A DNA stretch of 64,000 bases from Ottelia alismoides (taxonomy: Eukaryota; Streptophyta; Magnoliopsida; Alismatales; Hydrocharitaceae). The notes below the pieces were generated by a model that saw only the letters and a list, made by a program, of their open reading frames with translations, was not told the origin of the DNA and did no database searches. The translations under genes were made by a program, and so were the position numbers. The DNA is taken from positions 264,902-328,901 of the forward strand of contig JAZKJV010009628.1 in the NCBI GenBank assembly GCA_037367405.1, given 5' to 3'. Shown piece after piece: positions 31,528 through 43,399 of this stretch. Each line of letters starts with the position of its first letter. The stretch's first letter is position 1.

Positions 31528-32605
31528 CGGTGCTCCATTGCTCGCTCAATCGGGAGGAAGGTCGAATGAGACTATAAGCCAACAAATGGGAGCAGATGTT
31601 GGCGACTACATGGCCAGATCTGGACGAATCACGGACCTTCTTGTAGGGGTGGAACTTGATGCGATTGTGGACGACATTCTCTCTACTGGATCGAAATCCA
31701 AATCCAAATCAAAAGATGACAATGGGAGCAATGATGGTGATGATGATGTTGGTGGTCGTGGTGGATCAGGTGATAGGGATACATATTCAAGGGGGTCAGC
31801 CGGTCGTGGACCCCGTGATGATAGAAGATTCGAGTCAGAGCGAGAATACATGGAACGATGTGGAAACATACATGAGCAGTTTGTCCCAAGTCTGAGTCCA
31901 TGACCTATGAATTACGATGCATATGGACGACTTGGTCATCATCCTACAGATAGCTACATGGACGATTGGATATCATCTGTAGATTCATTGAGCTGCATGG
32001 ACATTGACAGCCCATACCGTGGAGGAACACCCAATCCCATGGGCAGATATGGAGCCTCACAAGATGAAAGATCATTTGGCATCTTCCCTGAATATTTTCC
32101 TGCTCCTCCACCTGGACCTCCTCCTCCTCCTCAGGTGTATACTCCTCCATCTTATGGATATGGTGGCAACAGTGAGTATGGAGGATATAGCAGCAACAGC
32201 AGTGAGAACTACCAAGGTAGCCAACCCGAGCAGACTCAGCTCAGCCAGGGCAGCTTCTTTGATGGGGACAGCTTCAGTTTCTTCCCTGAGTATTACGCTC
32301 CTCCTCCAGGTCCTCCTCCGCAGAGATCTTCTCCAACTCTGTCGTCATCCCGAGGATCTCAGGCCAGTAGTTCGCAGCCTCGTTGTGCCACTCGTGATAC
32401 CGGATCCAGTGCTGCTTATCCTCATCTTGGGATACTCATAGTCATCGATAACCACCAATACAGGCAGTATGTGATGGATTACAAGGCCATGTACTCGTAC
32501 ATGACATGGGAGAACTACTGCGAATTCATTGAATCTCCTATGCGTTATGAGAGACAACAGGGAAGGGGGGCGATTCAGATCCATCGCGAAACTCTTGGGT
32601 TTTAG
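31528..32605 (+). pseudogene. Long low-complexity C-terminal extension of the hAT transposase
   Basis: One frame runs about 360 codons with a single TGA (31901-31903). It starts with a Lys/Ser/Asp/Gly part (GSKSKSKSKDDNG) and turns Tyr/Pro/Ser/Gly-rich. Two imperfect repeats, FPEYFPAPPPGPPPPPQ and FPEYYAPPPGPPPQ, are seen near 32085 and 32285. It ends HRETLGF at 32605. Whether it is a true tail or a separate ORF is unclear; the frame agrees with a tail reached by the +1 shift at about 31520. I do not recognise a domain. Confidence 0.6.
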
Positions 32606-33192
32606 CCTAGGTCATCTCATTTTACTTTGTTAAATTGAATTGGATATTTCTCATTTGTTGTTGTAGCTTTTATCTAGATAAATCACAAATCTTTATGCCA
32701 ATTGCCAAACAGTGATTGTCTCGTTATATATTCTCATCAATATGACCGATATGCGCAATTTAAGGACCATAGTCCTCATAAATTATCCATGTGTGTTATG
32801 AGTTCTATGAGGTGTATATTTGTAGTATTTCATGTTATAAACTTATAATAACTTGAATGGAATCCATTTCCAATATTTATAAGTCAAGATTCAACATTAA
32901 GTTATTAACATCGACACGATCGATATGTGTGATACCAGCGATACCGATATGTGCGATATATGGTCTATAAATGATTCAAAATGTGTGATATAAGTGTGTA
33001 TTTGTAGGTAATTTGTTGTTCTAATATCTTGGATGATCTTAATTTCTGAAAAAATGCCAAAAAAATGGCTTTTTGAGCCATTTTCGACATTTCCACCGAT
33101 ATCATCGATATATCGTCGATATATCCCGATATATCCATTTTCGGGCGGACCAATACGATATCGATATCGACACGGACTTCCATGACTAGACC

Positions 33193-33594
33193 AGTCTAAC
33201 CATACTTGTGGCATCTTTGGTTAGGCCACCTTCCTCAGATGTGTCATGTCCTCACACAGATTTCACCACAATCCTCCTAGTACGAGGCTTGCCAACTTGG
33301 GAAGCATCACTACCTTTCTTTTCCTGGTCATCAGAGTCATAGCAGTACTCAGTTATTTGAACTTATTCACTTAGATATTTGGGGTCCCTATCGTGTTCCC
33401 TATCAATAGGGACACAGTTTTATCTAGATGATGTGGATGACAGCTCTAGACTTTATTGGGTCTTCCCATTTTAAAAACAAATTTGAAGCCGGGCATGTTA
33501 TTAAATCTTTTATTAATGAAATAACTAACATTTTTGTGCTACTGTCAAGTTTTTACGCTCGGCAATGCCTTAGAGTTTGACACATTACAACTAT
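33193..33594 (+). pseudogene. Copia C integrase, first part
   Basis: LWHLWLGHLPQMCHVL and YEACQLGKHH show the zinc part (first Cys lost to Tyr), then ELIHLDIWGPYRVP and FKNKFEAGHVIKSFINEI. Stops are frequent. The sequence breaks at CCGAG, where the solo LTR sits. Confidence 0.82.
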
Positions 33595-33599
33595 CCGAG

Positions 33600-36058
33600 T
33601 GAAGGCTAAGGTGTAGGCCTTAACGCATCACGGAACCGTGTAAATCGCATCGAATACAATCTAGGGCAACTAGTCAAACTAGCTGCAAGGCGCATCGGAA
33701 TTTAAAATTTTAATAAGATGAAACCACATGATATGAGAACCATTCTCAAATCGTTTCATCAAGATCATAAATGAGTAATCGGATTACCTCTTGAAGTGTG
33801 TTTATGATCGCATGTTTCTAAATGAAGAGACATCATGTCTCAAGTCTGATCCAACGAAGGATGCACTTGCATATGCGTGGACGAGACGTGTGCTTCCTGC
33901 AATCCGAGTTGATGATCCGAGCGATGAACCTCCCGATTTCATCTTATGAAATCCGTAGGCATCCTCAAGAGCAAGAAGCACCAAAGAGGGTGGAGATCCA
34001 CGAGCAATCGATCCGGTAGCACAATGACATTGCGACGACGGCAGGGTTCTAAACTACAATAAAGTGGAAGGCCATAATACTGAGAGAAATGGCACTTGGA
34101 CGTATAAGAGAATATAAGAGAGAGAGAGAGAGCTTTCAACTTGTAAGTTGAAGTTGTTGTAAAGAAAGAGCTACGTCTACCATTTCTTTTATAGTGGAGA
34201 TGCACACTTAATTCAAAGCAATGGTGGAGAATTTTTTGCAGCAATTTACAACAATTAATTAATTTAAAAGAAAATAAATAAGTTGAAAAGTCTTGTACAT
34301 ATTTTATCTCAGATAAATCAACAAGATTCTCATAGGACTAGATAGCCATCTTCCATGTAAGGGGGAAGGAGAAAGCCCCCTTCCCTTTAAAAGGCTTGGA
34401 CGTCCACCTTGATTGGAGAGAGAAAAATCTATCGCCAAACATAATGTAATCTCATTCCATTAAATATTTATTCAATGAATCAATTGTGTACAAAATATCA
34501 CTAAATAATTTTTGCAAATTATTTGAGACAATTGCAAACAAGTCATTGACAATTATGAATCAAATTCAACCACCCAATATAAAATATAAATAGCATTTAC
34601 AATAAATTGTACAATGTAAATCCAATTCACATCAATATTTGATTTGTAAATCTTATTTACAATAAAATCTAACATATTATAAATCACATTTATGATATTT
34701 ATGATTATTATGGATAGTGATATCCACGTTAATCATATATTTGATTTTTTTTATGAGAATCATATATTTGATAATTAAATCATATTTAATTATCTCATAT
34801 AACTATTCTCACGTATCCAAATAATATGAATCATATTCACGTTATTTATAATAGTAAAATCATATCTAATTATCTATTTCACAACTCTCATATATATTAT
34901 TAACAAAAGAATTATTCTCCAACTCTTTCAAGAACAATGTGCTTTCTCCGTGGATATTTGCATATAAGGGCAGGGTGATCGTACATTCCATATATTGTGA
35001 GAGATCATATCTCAAATCCGTATCTCGAGGACCTCTCAAAGATGTTTGATTAAATCAAACTTTGAATCTAATCTTCTTATTGCATCTGAATCATAGTCAA
35101 ATCAATATTGAATACGAGGGGAGTCACTAAAATCTAAATCGGTTTCATCACTCCCTCAGAATTAAAGTGTCGCAATTATACAATCGTTTACGATCACAAC
35201 ATCCTCGAGTATGTCTAATACCCGTACATCCTGCATACTGAAGACCTAGATCAAACCTGAAGTTTTAAATCATATTTGAACTGTCTTGTTCAAGGTTTTA
35301 TCATTAAGTTTCTCGTTCGATCATTGAGAGTTGGTATCGATCATATACTTTCCAAAACATATATCATACTTACAAATTAAGTCAAGCTTCCAAAGCGAGA
35401 TGATCATGCATGGAATTTGATCCCAATATCTCATGAGTGAGCTCATGTTCTTCCGGTTCAGTAATAAACATGTATGGTCCCTTTGAGAGATTGTAATATT
35501 CATATGCCCTCGTATGGACACCAGTTCATCGGTGCACAGACCTTGATTAGATCATCAACCTATCGGTCTGCCAAATGTACATACTCAGACATATAGTAAC
35601 ACATCTGTCTCCAATCAAAGGATGTGTGTCTATATCATGATAGTAAACTACATAAGTCTTGATTATCTCAATCTCGTTAAGTCAATCTCTACGACCTAAC
35701 TTATCTAACACCTCCGAATATCTATTCCCGTGTAGAGGAGATACTTCAAGAGGTCGGTCAGATATCAACCTTTAGAGAAGGATTGACATCTCCTAAGGCT
35801 AGAGATCCTTTCCTAACAATCATTTGACGGTGCTTGATGAGTCTTCAATCTAACTCTCTAGATAGCATCCAAGCACCAACCTTTATGATTCAACATTTGA
35901 ATCAACAGATGTATGATTATTAAGATGAGCACGGTACATAACCCTAATTGTACTAAGGGACCTATTACGCAAATTACTTACTCTTTATTTCAAATAAGAG
36001 AATGGTTCGCAGTAACATTTATTGCATAATGGCTCGTTGTTGGCTCACATGTCCAACA
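33600..36058 (-). repeat. 2.46-kb solo LTR in Copia C integrase
   Basis: The insert runs TGAAGGCTAAGG to ATGTCCAACA on the plus strand; on the minus strand TGTTGGACATGTG to CTTAGCCTTCA, the TG..CA ends of an LTR. CCGAG at 33595-33599 and 36059-36063 is a perfect 5-bp duplication and integrase resumes at FLNSLG. The interior is AT-rich and has no ORF or second LTR. Length suggests a long-LTR family not otherwise seen in this window. The strand is inferred from the TGTTGG start. Confidence 0.85.
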
Positions 36059-36063
36059 CCGAG

Positions 36064-38240
36064 TTTCTCAACTCTCTAGGCATTTTATACCAGACCCTGT
36101 ATGCCTACACATCCCAGCAGAACGGTGTTACCAAACGTAAACACCATAATTTACTTAATGTGACCCGGACCCTTTTGATCCAGAGTCGAGCTCCTAACTC
36201 TTTCTGGGTGATGTAGCCCTCGTTGCTTGCTACTTGGTGAACGGCATGACATCTTCTACTTTAGGAAAAAATGTTCCTTTTCGATTATGTTTCCCAAAAA
36301 GGACAGGTTCTCCCTTACACCTCGAGTGTTTGTTTGTGATGCCTTTGTCCACAATCTGACGTTTGGTCGTGACAAGCTCTCTCCTTGAGCTGTCAAGTGT
36401 ATCTCAGTAGGTTACTCTCGTACCCAGAAGGGGTATCGTTGTTTTGATCCACTTGGCAAAAATACTTTATCAGTGTTGATGTCACCTTCTTCGAGTCAGT
36501 TTTGTATTTCTCTTACAGGTAACAGGATGACTCCAACTTACTCAGGTGAGAAGGTATACATGCCCCCTCCTACACCTCCACCACCACCACCTCCTCCACC
36601 TGCTCCCGTGGCTACCTCTGGACCACTACCCACTACCTTGGCTCAGTTCTTTTCACGTGTCTTTGTTCGCAGGCCTCACACAATTCCCCTAGCTCATGGA
36701 TCTTTTCAATCATCTAGCACACAGGTATGTAATGAGTAGATTGTTTCTACTGATGGCACTAGTGAGTTGTCTACGCAGCAGGATTCTTTACAAGATGAGC
36801 AGGTGCCCTCTCAGGAGACAGATGATCCAGATGTGCCTATTGCTCTGTAGAAGTAGAGACATACTTGTGCTACATATCCACTTGCAGCCCATGTTTCCTT
36901 GGGCCGACTCTCATAGGACTTCAGGAAATTTGACGCGGGGCTATCAGCAGTAGAGATAGCACATGCATATTAGGAAGTCATGCAGGACAGTCGGCAGCAT
37001 CTTGCCATGGAGGATGATGTGGTCATGCTACAATCGCGTGGCACATGGAGCATTGTTACAGAAAGAGGTATACATACATCGGCCACATGGGTTCGCTGTT
37101 GAGGAGTGTTATAAGGTTTGCATGCTTCATAATGCAATCTATGGCCTTAAGCAGAATCCAAGATCATGGTTCCAGAAGCTCTCGAATTTGACAGAGCAAC
37201 AAGGATTCATGATATCGACTGCCGACCATTCACTGTTTGTTCATAGGACTCAGAGGATACAGTTGTCATGCTTGCTTATGTTGATGGTATCATTGTTACA
37301 GGGGATGATGAACATGGCATCCATGATTCCATGCTGCTAAGGATTTTCTAGGTCAGAAGTTTGTGATCAAGGACCTTGGGAGTCTGCTACTTCCTTGGAC
37401 TAGAGTTCGCCAAGAACCAACGAGGTCTTGTGATGACCCAAAGAAAGTACATTACAGATCTTCTCTCTGAGACAAGCATGGCAGATTGCACGCCGACCAC
37501 TACTCCCATGGACTTGAGCATGAAGTCGAATGATGATGACACTGAGGGGGTAGGCAAGAAGAGCTGAGGAGGTACAAGGATCTCGTTGGAAAGCTCATAT
37601 ACGTGGCCATCATTAGGCCAGATATATCCTTTGCAGTAAGTAAAGTGATTCGGTTCATGGAGCAACCTAGACAAAAATAAAAGGATGCAATCCATATGAT
37701 TCCGAAGTATCAGAAGACATCACCAGGCACTGATCTTCTATTCAGCAGAGGTACATCATTTGTCGTTACATTTATATAGATGCAGATTATGCGGGGTGTC
37801 CCAAGGACAGGAAGTCTACCCCTGACTTTGTCGTGTTCATAGGGAGTTCCTTGGTGTCATGGAAGAGCGAGATGCATACAGTGTTCGCCAGGTCTTGTGC
37901 AGAATTAGACTACAATGCCATGGCACATGCTAGTACAGAGATGATGTTGGTCAGATATGTTCTTACTGACCTAACAGTTAAGGTGCATCTTCCCATACAC
38001 CTCCAATGCGACAACCAGGTTGCTTTTTTCATTGCCAACAGCATACCCTTCTATGATAGGACCAAGAATATCAAAATATATTGTCACTACATGCGAGACA
38101 TGATTCAGAAGACTTCATCTCCACCACCGATGATAGTTCAGGAGATCAGAAAGCAGACAAGCTCACCAAGGCCCTAATCAAAGGGCCTTTCCAGAGATGT
38201 TCCAAGTTGAGCATGATTGGTATCTACGCTCCAGTTTAAG
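36064..38240 (+). pseudogene. Copia C integrase end, reverse transcriptase and RNase H
   Basis: YTSQQNGVTKRKHHN gives the third integrase position (Glu replaced by Lys). A Pro-rich linker (36560-36610) follows. Part of reverse transcriptase is missing: the text jumps from GTWSIV to the EVYIHRPHGFAVEE block near 37060. AIYGLKQNPRSWFQ, then RNase H pieces ADYAGCPKDRKST (37790) and CDNQVAFFIANS (38010) follow. Stops and shifts are abundant. Confidence 0.85.
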
Positions 38241-38244
38241 GGGG

Positions 38245-38377
38245 GTTAAGATAATAGTTATATTTTGTTCATTTTTGTGTATTTTCTATTCTTTCTGTCT
38301 TCTTTATGTAATTTGTCCAATGAGACTCTACTACATAAGATAATCATGAATAAGCAAGTCATTGTTTTCTCCCAACA
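38245..38377 (+). repeat. Copia C 3' LTR
   Basis: Begins GTTAAGATAATAG after a purine run AAGGGGGG and ends CTCCCAACA. It pairs with 22412-22529. Flanking 5-bp duplications are not evident. Confidence 0.7.
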
Positions 38378-39250
38378 CTAACAAAAACCAGCGGCATTAG
38401 TATTGTATAATTTGTTTGGAAGACCAGAGGATGACAATTGGAGGTTGATGATCATCCTAGATGGTTGAAACCAATAAAAAGTGTACAAAGAACGTGGAAT
38501 CCATTAAAGAGGCAATCATTCAATACTTTCCAGGCATCGATCCATAAATCTGCTTCTAAACCTCGATGATTTCAGGTTCCCACCTCCTCCAACTTGCCCA
38601 ATCCTTCCGTCCTCCAACAAGTACAAAACAATAATGCTTAATTCCCTTTAAAACTATATCTATGTCCATGAAGTGAGATTAAGAATACCAAATCTCGACA
38701 CTTTGATTTGATCAAAATATGTATTAGATAACTTACTCTTCATGTGGCTTCTTAGATATTCGGTTAGAATCAACTTTTTTATCTAAATGGATGCTTTTTC
38801 AAAATGTTTTGATTGAAAAATCATACCGTACTACTACTAAAAGTTACTTCCTCTATGTTACATATTTTTAAACATAAATCTCTAGTATTTGAACTTATTA
38901 TTTCATTTTTAAATTATTTTTAATTATAATAATATAAATTGCATAATACGGATATACTTCCACCTATCCACTTACCCATTTCAAACCACCTGATTGAACA
39001 AATATTGCATACCGACTTTCTGCACCTTGATAATAATGTATTAAATTTGAAAGACGATCATATGAATGATGGTGATGCCAGGGAGAAAAAAGCATTGGCC
39101 AATGCTGTAACTAGTTTACTGGACATTCTCTGGCAATGAACAAGGACAATTTGTTCATCAATAAACATAGAATGAAGTTGCAGTGAAATAAAGTACACGA
39201 AGACTTCACCTCAACAAGATATTTTTACCACTAAAGCGAGACCATTATAG
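38378..39250. other. Intron sequence, nothing recognised
   Basis: AT-rich stretch between Copia C and a Copia RNase H scrap. A 66-codon frame at 38939-39139 shows no known similarity and is probably chance. Confidence 0.5.
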
Positions 39251-39252
39251 TT

Positions 39253-39419
39253 AGTTGTCCATACAGATGCAGACTATGTTGACTGCCCCAGTAAAAAGTG
39301 CATTATAAGACGCTGCACATATCTTGGTAAACTTATTACTTAGTAAGAGCAGATGGCATGGCATGGTAAGGTAAAGTCTGGGTACAAGGCCATGAGACAG
39401 ACTTCTGCAAGCCTACGGG
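39253..39419 (+). pseudogene. Isolated Copia RNase H fragment
   Basis: VHTDADYVDCPSKK, then CTYLGKLIT and, in another frame, GYKAMRQTSASLR correspond to the Copia RNase H blocks DADYAGCP, CTYLG and EYRAM. Several stops interrupt it. The Mutator element at 39429 adjoins it. Confidence 0.65.
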
Positions 39420-39428
39420 TAAAATATA

Positions 39429-40585
39429 GGGTTTTTATCACTTGTGACTCTCTGAGATCTCGCAATTTCAGTTATGCCCATATCTTTTCGGTAATATCAG
39501 TTGTGCCCCTCACTTCTTGCTAATTTATCACTTGTACCCTTCCGTTAGATTGACCGTCAATGAATTGACTTAACCATGGTTTTTTTAAACCTTGGTGCAG
39601 TTAAGAGGGGTATTATTGTCCACACATCTTCTTCATCTTCTTCCTCCTCCATTTGTTCTTCTACCCTTCTCTTCATAATTTCTATCTCTTAGTGATATCT
39701 CTTAGTGATACCTTCATGCATCCATCGAATCTCTAAAATTTTTACATTTCCACGAATATATCATTCGTTACGGATCAAATGGTGAATTTTATTGAATTTT
39801 TTGGTGACTTTTTATGAATCAATTAGTCAAAAAATTATCTTATCTTAACAAAAACTGACGCAGGGGGAGAAGGAGGCATGGGGCGACTCGGAAGAGGCAG
39901 CTAGGGCTGCGGTCGTTGGAGGACTTCGACCACGTGCAGGAGGAGGCAGCACGGGTCCAGGGGGCCATGGAGGCGGGGCGGCGGGGCGAGGGCCGGTGCG
40001 AGGTGGGGCGCGGGGGTGCGAGTCCCGTGGGGCGGCATGGGGCACAAGGGTGCGAGTCTCGAAGGCGCTAGGGTGTGGCACGGGGCGACGTGAGCCTGGG
40101 GGTGACGGAGGCGCTGGGACGTGGCGCGGGGCGGCGTGAGGTTGGGGGTGGCGGGGGCAGGGGCGAGTGGAGGAGCAGTGGGAGGAGCGGCGGCGGGGGC
40201 AGGGGCAAGGGGAGGAGCAACAAGAGGAGGGGGCGGGGGTGGCGGGGGCAAGGGCGGGGGGAGGAGCAGCAGAAGGGGGGCGCGGGGGTGGCGGGGGCGA
40301 CGGTGGCCGAAGATGGGGAGAAGAGGAAGAGGAAGAAGATGGGAGAGGTGGAAGAGAAGGGAGGAAGAAGACGGAGGAGGAGGAGGACTTTTCTGTCCTT
40401 TTTTAATTTAATTACATCTGTGTCCTTGACATTAATGTCCGTTTGTGTTGGTTATGGACGGTCACTAACCAGAGGGGCACAAGTGATAAATTAGCAAGAA
40501 GTGAGGGGCACAACTGATATTACCAAAAAGATAAGGGCATAACTGAAATTGCGAGATCTCGGAGGGGCACAAGTGATAAAAACCC
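39429..40585. mobile_element. Mutator-like element with GC-rich cargo
   Basis: Terminal inverted repeats of about 125 bp start GGGTTTTTATCACTTGTG on both strands and share ATCTCGCAATTTCAGTTATG. Flanks TAAAATATA (39420-39428) and TTAAATATA (40586-40594) are a 9-bp duplication with one change. The interior (39850-40390) is a GC-rich purine-biased stretch giving Pro/Ala-rich (minus) or Gly/Arg-rich (plus) frames with no domain I recognise. No transposase is present. Confidence 0.88.
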
Positions 40586-40594
40586 TTAAATATA

Positions 40595-40906
40595 CATATG
40601 ATGTACTAGTGACCGTCCTTTCAAAAAAATGTACAGGTGATTATGGAGTTTAGGTGTTTTAACGAAGCAACTATGTTTTTCCTATAAATCCAGCAATCTG
40701 GAATGGGATCCGCTAGATGATCCATGAGATGCCGTCGTACGGTCGTAGAAGCACCAAGTTCTAGGCCAAGGGGAGTCCTTTCTATTCTGGAAGCACAAAT
40801 GATCAACTGACGCCCTCCTTCGAGGGTGCTTCCCACGATTCATTGAACTTGTAGAGAGCCGAGATATGCCTATTAAGGCATCTTGGGTCAACGGTCATTG
40901 GTGATC
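40595..40906. other. Intron sequence, nothing recognised
   Basis: Short stretch between the Mutator element and the LTR of Copia E. No coding similarity found. Confidence 0.45.
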
Positions 40907-41083
40907 TGTTATCTGAGCAGAGAGATTTGGGTTGTTTCTATTGAGAGTTTAATATTATGTTACTATTTCACAATTTATTTATTTCTCTGGTCTTAGCATG
41001 TAACTAAACCATAAGGGTTTCTCTCTTCTATAGAAGAGAACCCTCTTGTTCTATGAATAAACAACGAATCAGTCTTTTCCACA
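40907..41083 (+). repeat. Copia E 5' LTR
   Basis: TGTTATCTGAGCAG to TTTTCCACA, with a CTTCTATAGAAGAG core, followed by TCGTATCAGAGC (41084), one base from the initiator-tRNA primer site. The leader after it shares GGTCCTAGACC with the leaders of Copia A and B. Confidence 0.75.
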
Positions 41084-41578
41084 TCGTATCAGAGCAACGG
41101 TCCTAGACCAGAGCCTGTGCCCTAGGATCCAAAACCCTACCATCCAGCCCAAGCCACACCCGCAGCGAGCTGCAGTAGTTTTTGCCGCTCCAACGGCCAC
41201 TCGTCGGGATTCAACCGCTCCGTCGGCAAGTTGGAGGTCTCATTTCGAAAATTTTGGCTTGAATCTGGAAGTTTTTCGTCTGATTTAGGTTTGAAAATAA
41301 ATAAAGCAAATTGTTGTGGACCCGTTATAGATCCAAGAAGGACAACAATCACCTAGGATTGGTTATGGAATGATTCTATGCCCACAATCATCTCTTTTTA
41401 TGTCGGTTTAGACACTTCGCGACCGATCTAAGGTATAACACCTGGGTCTGAACCATCCGAATCCGAAAACCGAACCCGATCCAACTTGGGTCCATGTGAC
41501 CAGATAGAAATCCGAATTGATGCAGAGTGAGTTCGGATCAATCCCTAAAGTGAGTTCGGATACCAAATCTGACCCACA

Positions 41579-42753
41579 TCATTTATGTTCTAGCCGACGC
41601 CATGGCTTCTGACTCAACGCTAGATCTGCAACCACAATATGATTTTTGCTCTTCCATGACACCAGTAAATACCATATGAATACTGCGAACCCCAAAGTAG
41701 ACTTCCTGTTCTTGGGACACCCAACATAATATGCACATGCTATAACAGAAAGGGATGTATCTCTACTGAATAGAAATCCTGTACCAGGTGTTGCCTTCAG
41801 ATATCTTAGAATCATGTGGACTACATCCATATGTGCATGTATGGGTTGCTCGATAAACTGACCCACTTTGCTCATGACAAAGGATATATCTAGCCTGGTA
41901 ATGGTAACATACATGAGCTTGCCAACAAGCTCCATGTACCTCCTCTTGTCGACCTCCTTAGTATCATCATTGTAGAGTTTCATGATTTGGTCCATAGGAG
42001 TAGTGGCATGTCTACAATCTACCAGGCCTATCTTTGAAAGAAGATCTGTAACGTACTTCCTCTTGGTCATCGTAAGACCTCGTTGGTTTATGGTAAACTA
42101 CAGTCCAAGGAAGTAACGTAAACTACCAAGGTCCTTGGTCACAAACTGCTAACCTACGAAATCCTTGGCAACCTGAATGACCTGCTCGTCATCCCCTGTA
42201 ACAATGATATCGTCAACATAGACAAGAATGTCAGATATACCTCTCTAAGTCATGTGTACAAAAAGACAGTGATCGGCAGTCGATCTCACAAACTCATGTT
42301 TCTCTATCAAGTCTGAGAGCTGCTGGAATCATACTCTTAGACTCTACTTGAAGCTATAAATAGCCTTGTGTAGCCTCCAAATCTTTTGGCACTCCCCCTC
42401 AGCGGCGAACCCATGTGGTTGTTGCATGTAGACCTCCTCATGTAGATCACCATATAGAAAAGTATTCTTCACATCAAGCTGATAGAGGGGCCAATCTCGT
42501 ATCACATCCACAGATAGAAGGATACACATAGTAGAATGTCTAATCATTAGAAAAAAAAAGCATCATGATAGTCCACCCCATATGTCTGGGTGAACCCACT
42601 TGCCACAAGGCTTGCCTTGTAGCGATCTGCACTGCCAACTACACGGTGTTTCATAGTGAACATCCACTTGCACCCAACAACGGATGCACCAACTGGAGCT
42701 GAAACAAAACTCCAAGTGCCACACGACTGTAGCAGAAACATCTCCTCCTCCAT
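41579..42753 (-). pseudogene. Copia D reverse transcriptase and RNase H
   Basis: MEEEMFLLQSCGTWSFVSAP, CKWMFTMKHRVVGS, GFTQTYGVDYHDAF, LDVKNTFLYGDLHEEVYMQ, then YVDDIIV-like text near 42215 in another frame, and RNase H up to CPKNRKSTLGFAVF. Truncated before the last RNase H blocks. Stops and shifts separate the frames 42753-42547, 42547-42344 and 42070-41579. Confidence 0.85.
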
Positions 42754-43399
42754 GGGTAGACGCCAGCTGACTATCCTAAATAGCCTCCTGATATGTCTGT
42801 GATATCTCCACTGCTGACACTGCCAAGGTAAATCTCTTGAAGTCCTCTGAAAGTCTGCTCAAAGAAACATGTGTTGTAAGAGGATAAGTAGCACACGTAC
42901 GTCTCTGCTTTCACAGAGCAATCGGTACATCAAGATCATAGGTCATGTCATGAACATGTAAGTTTCCATCTTAAGAGGGTACCTGCTCATCCCGTAGGGA
43001 ATCCTACTGCACAGACAACTCAGTAGTGCTATCACAAGAATCATGTACACATTACATACATGAGGCGTGCTGGATGATAGCGAAGACCTACAAGTAGGGG
43101 AACATATCGACACCTGCGAGTAAACACACGTAGCAAAAACTGAGTCAAGGTAGGTTAGGGTCCAGGGGCAGCCACATGTGGAGTTGGAGGAGCAGTAGGT
43201 ACAACATATGGTTATGGAGAGGGCGGTAGTGGTGGTGGAATGAGAGGTGGTAGAATAGGAGTAGGTGACACGACTATAGGAGGTGTAGGCATGTAGATCT
43301 CCTCATCAGAGTCTGATGGGGCCGGTTTGTCACCTGTAGGAGAAAAATACATGACATACTCAAAGAAAGTAGCGTCAGTACTGACAAAGTATTTCCGTC

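Larger units (their letters stand above)
27030..33184 (+). mobile_element. 6.2-kb hAT transposon nested in Copia C
   Basis: Ends CATGGAAGGTCG and CGGACTTCCATG are terminal inverted repeats. Flanks ACTGGACC (27022-27029) and ACTAGACC (33185-33192) are an 8-bp duplication with one change. Subterminal regions are packed with GATATATCGNCGATATATCG palindromes. Inside are a 185-bp tandem array, a nested Pack-MULE, and a hAT transposase with DUF659-type and C-terminal dimerisation segments. The N-terminal BED zinc finger is not found. A small relative lies at 43708-43918. Confidence 0.92.
22412..38377 (+). mobile_element. Copia C, old retrotransposon expanded to 16 kb by nested insertions
   Basis: The 5' LTR with TAGTATCGGAGC primer-site remnant (22530), gag, protease, integrase, reverse transcriptase, RNase H and 3' LTR run in order on the plus strand. 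Three elements split it: an LTR element without pol at 23562-26108 (in gag), a hAT at 27030-33184 (between protease and integrase) and a solo LTR at 33600-36058 (in integrase). Copia C itself is full of stops and frameshifts. It is closer to Copia D than to A and B (shared CNNKEHI in gag). Confidence 0.88.

Noticed and set aside
38939..39139. 66-codon plus-strand frame as a small gene
   Set aside because: No similarity, AT-rich codons, and no supporting splice or start context.
40075..40494. Plus-strand Gly/Arg/Glu-rich frame
   Set aside because: Low-complexity purine-biased cargo of a Mutator element, with similar open frames in all phases and no domain.
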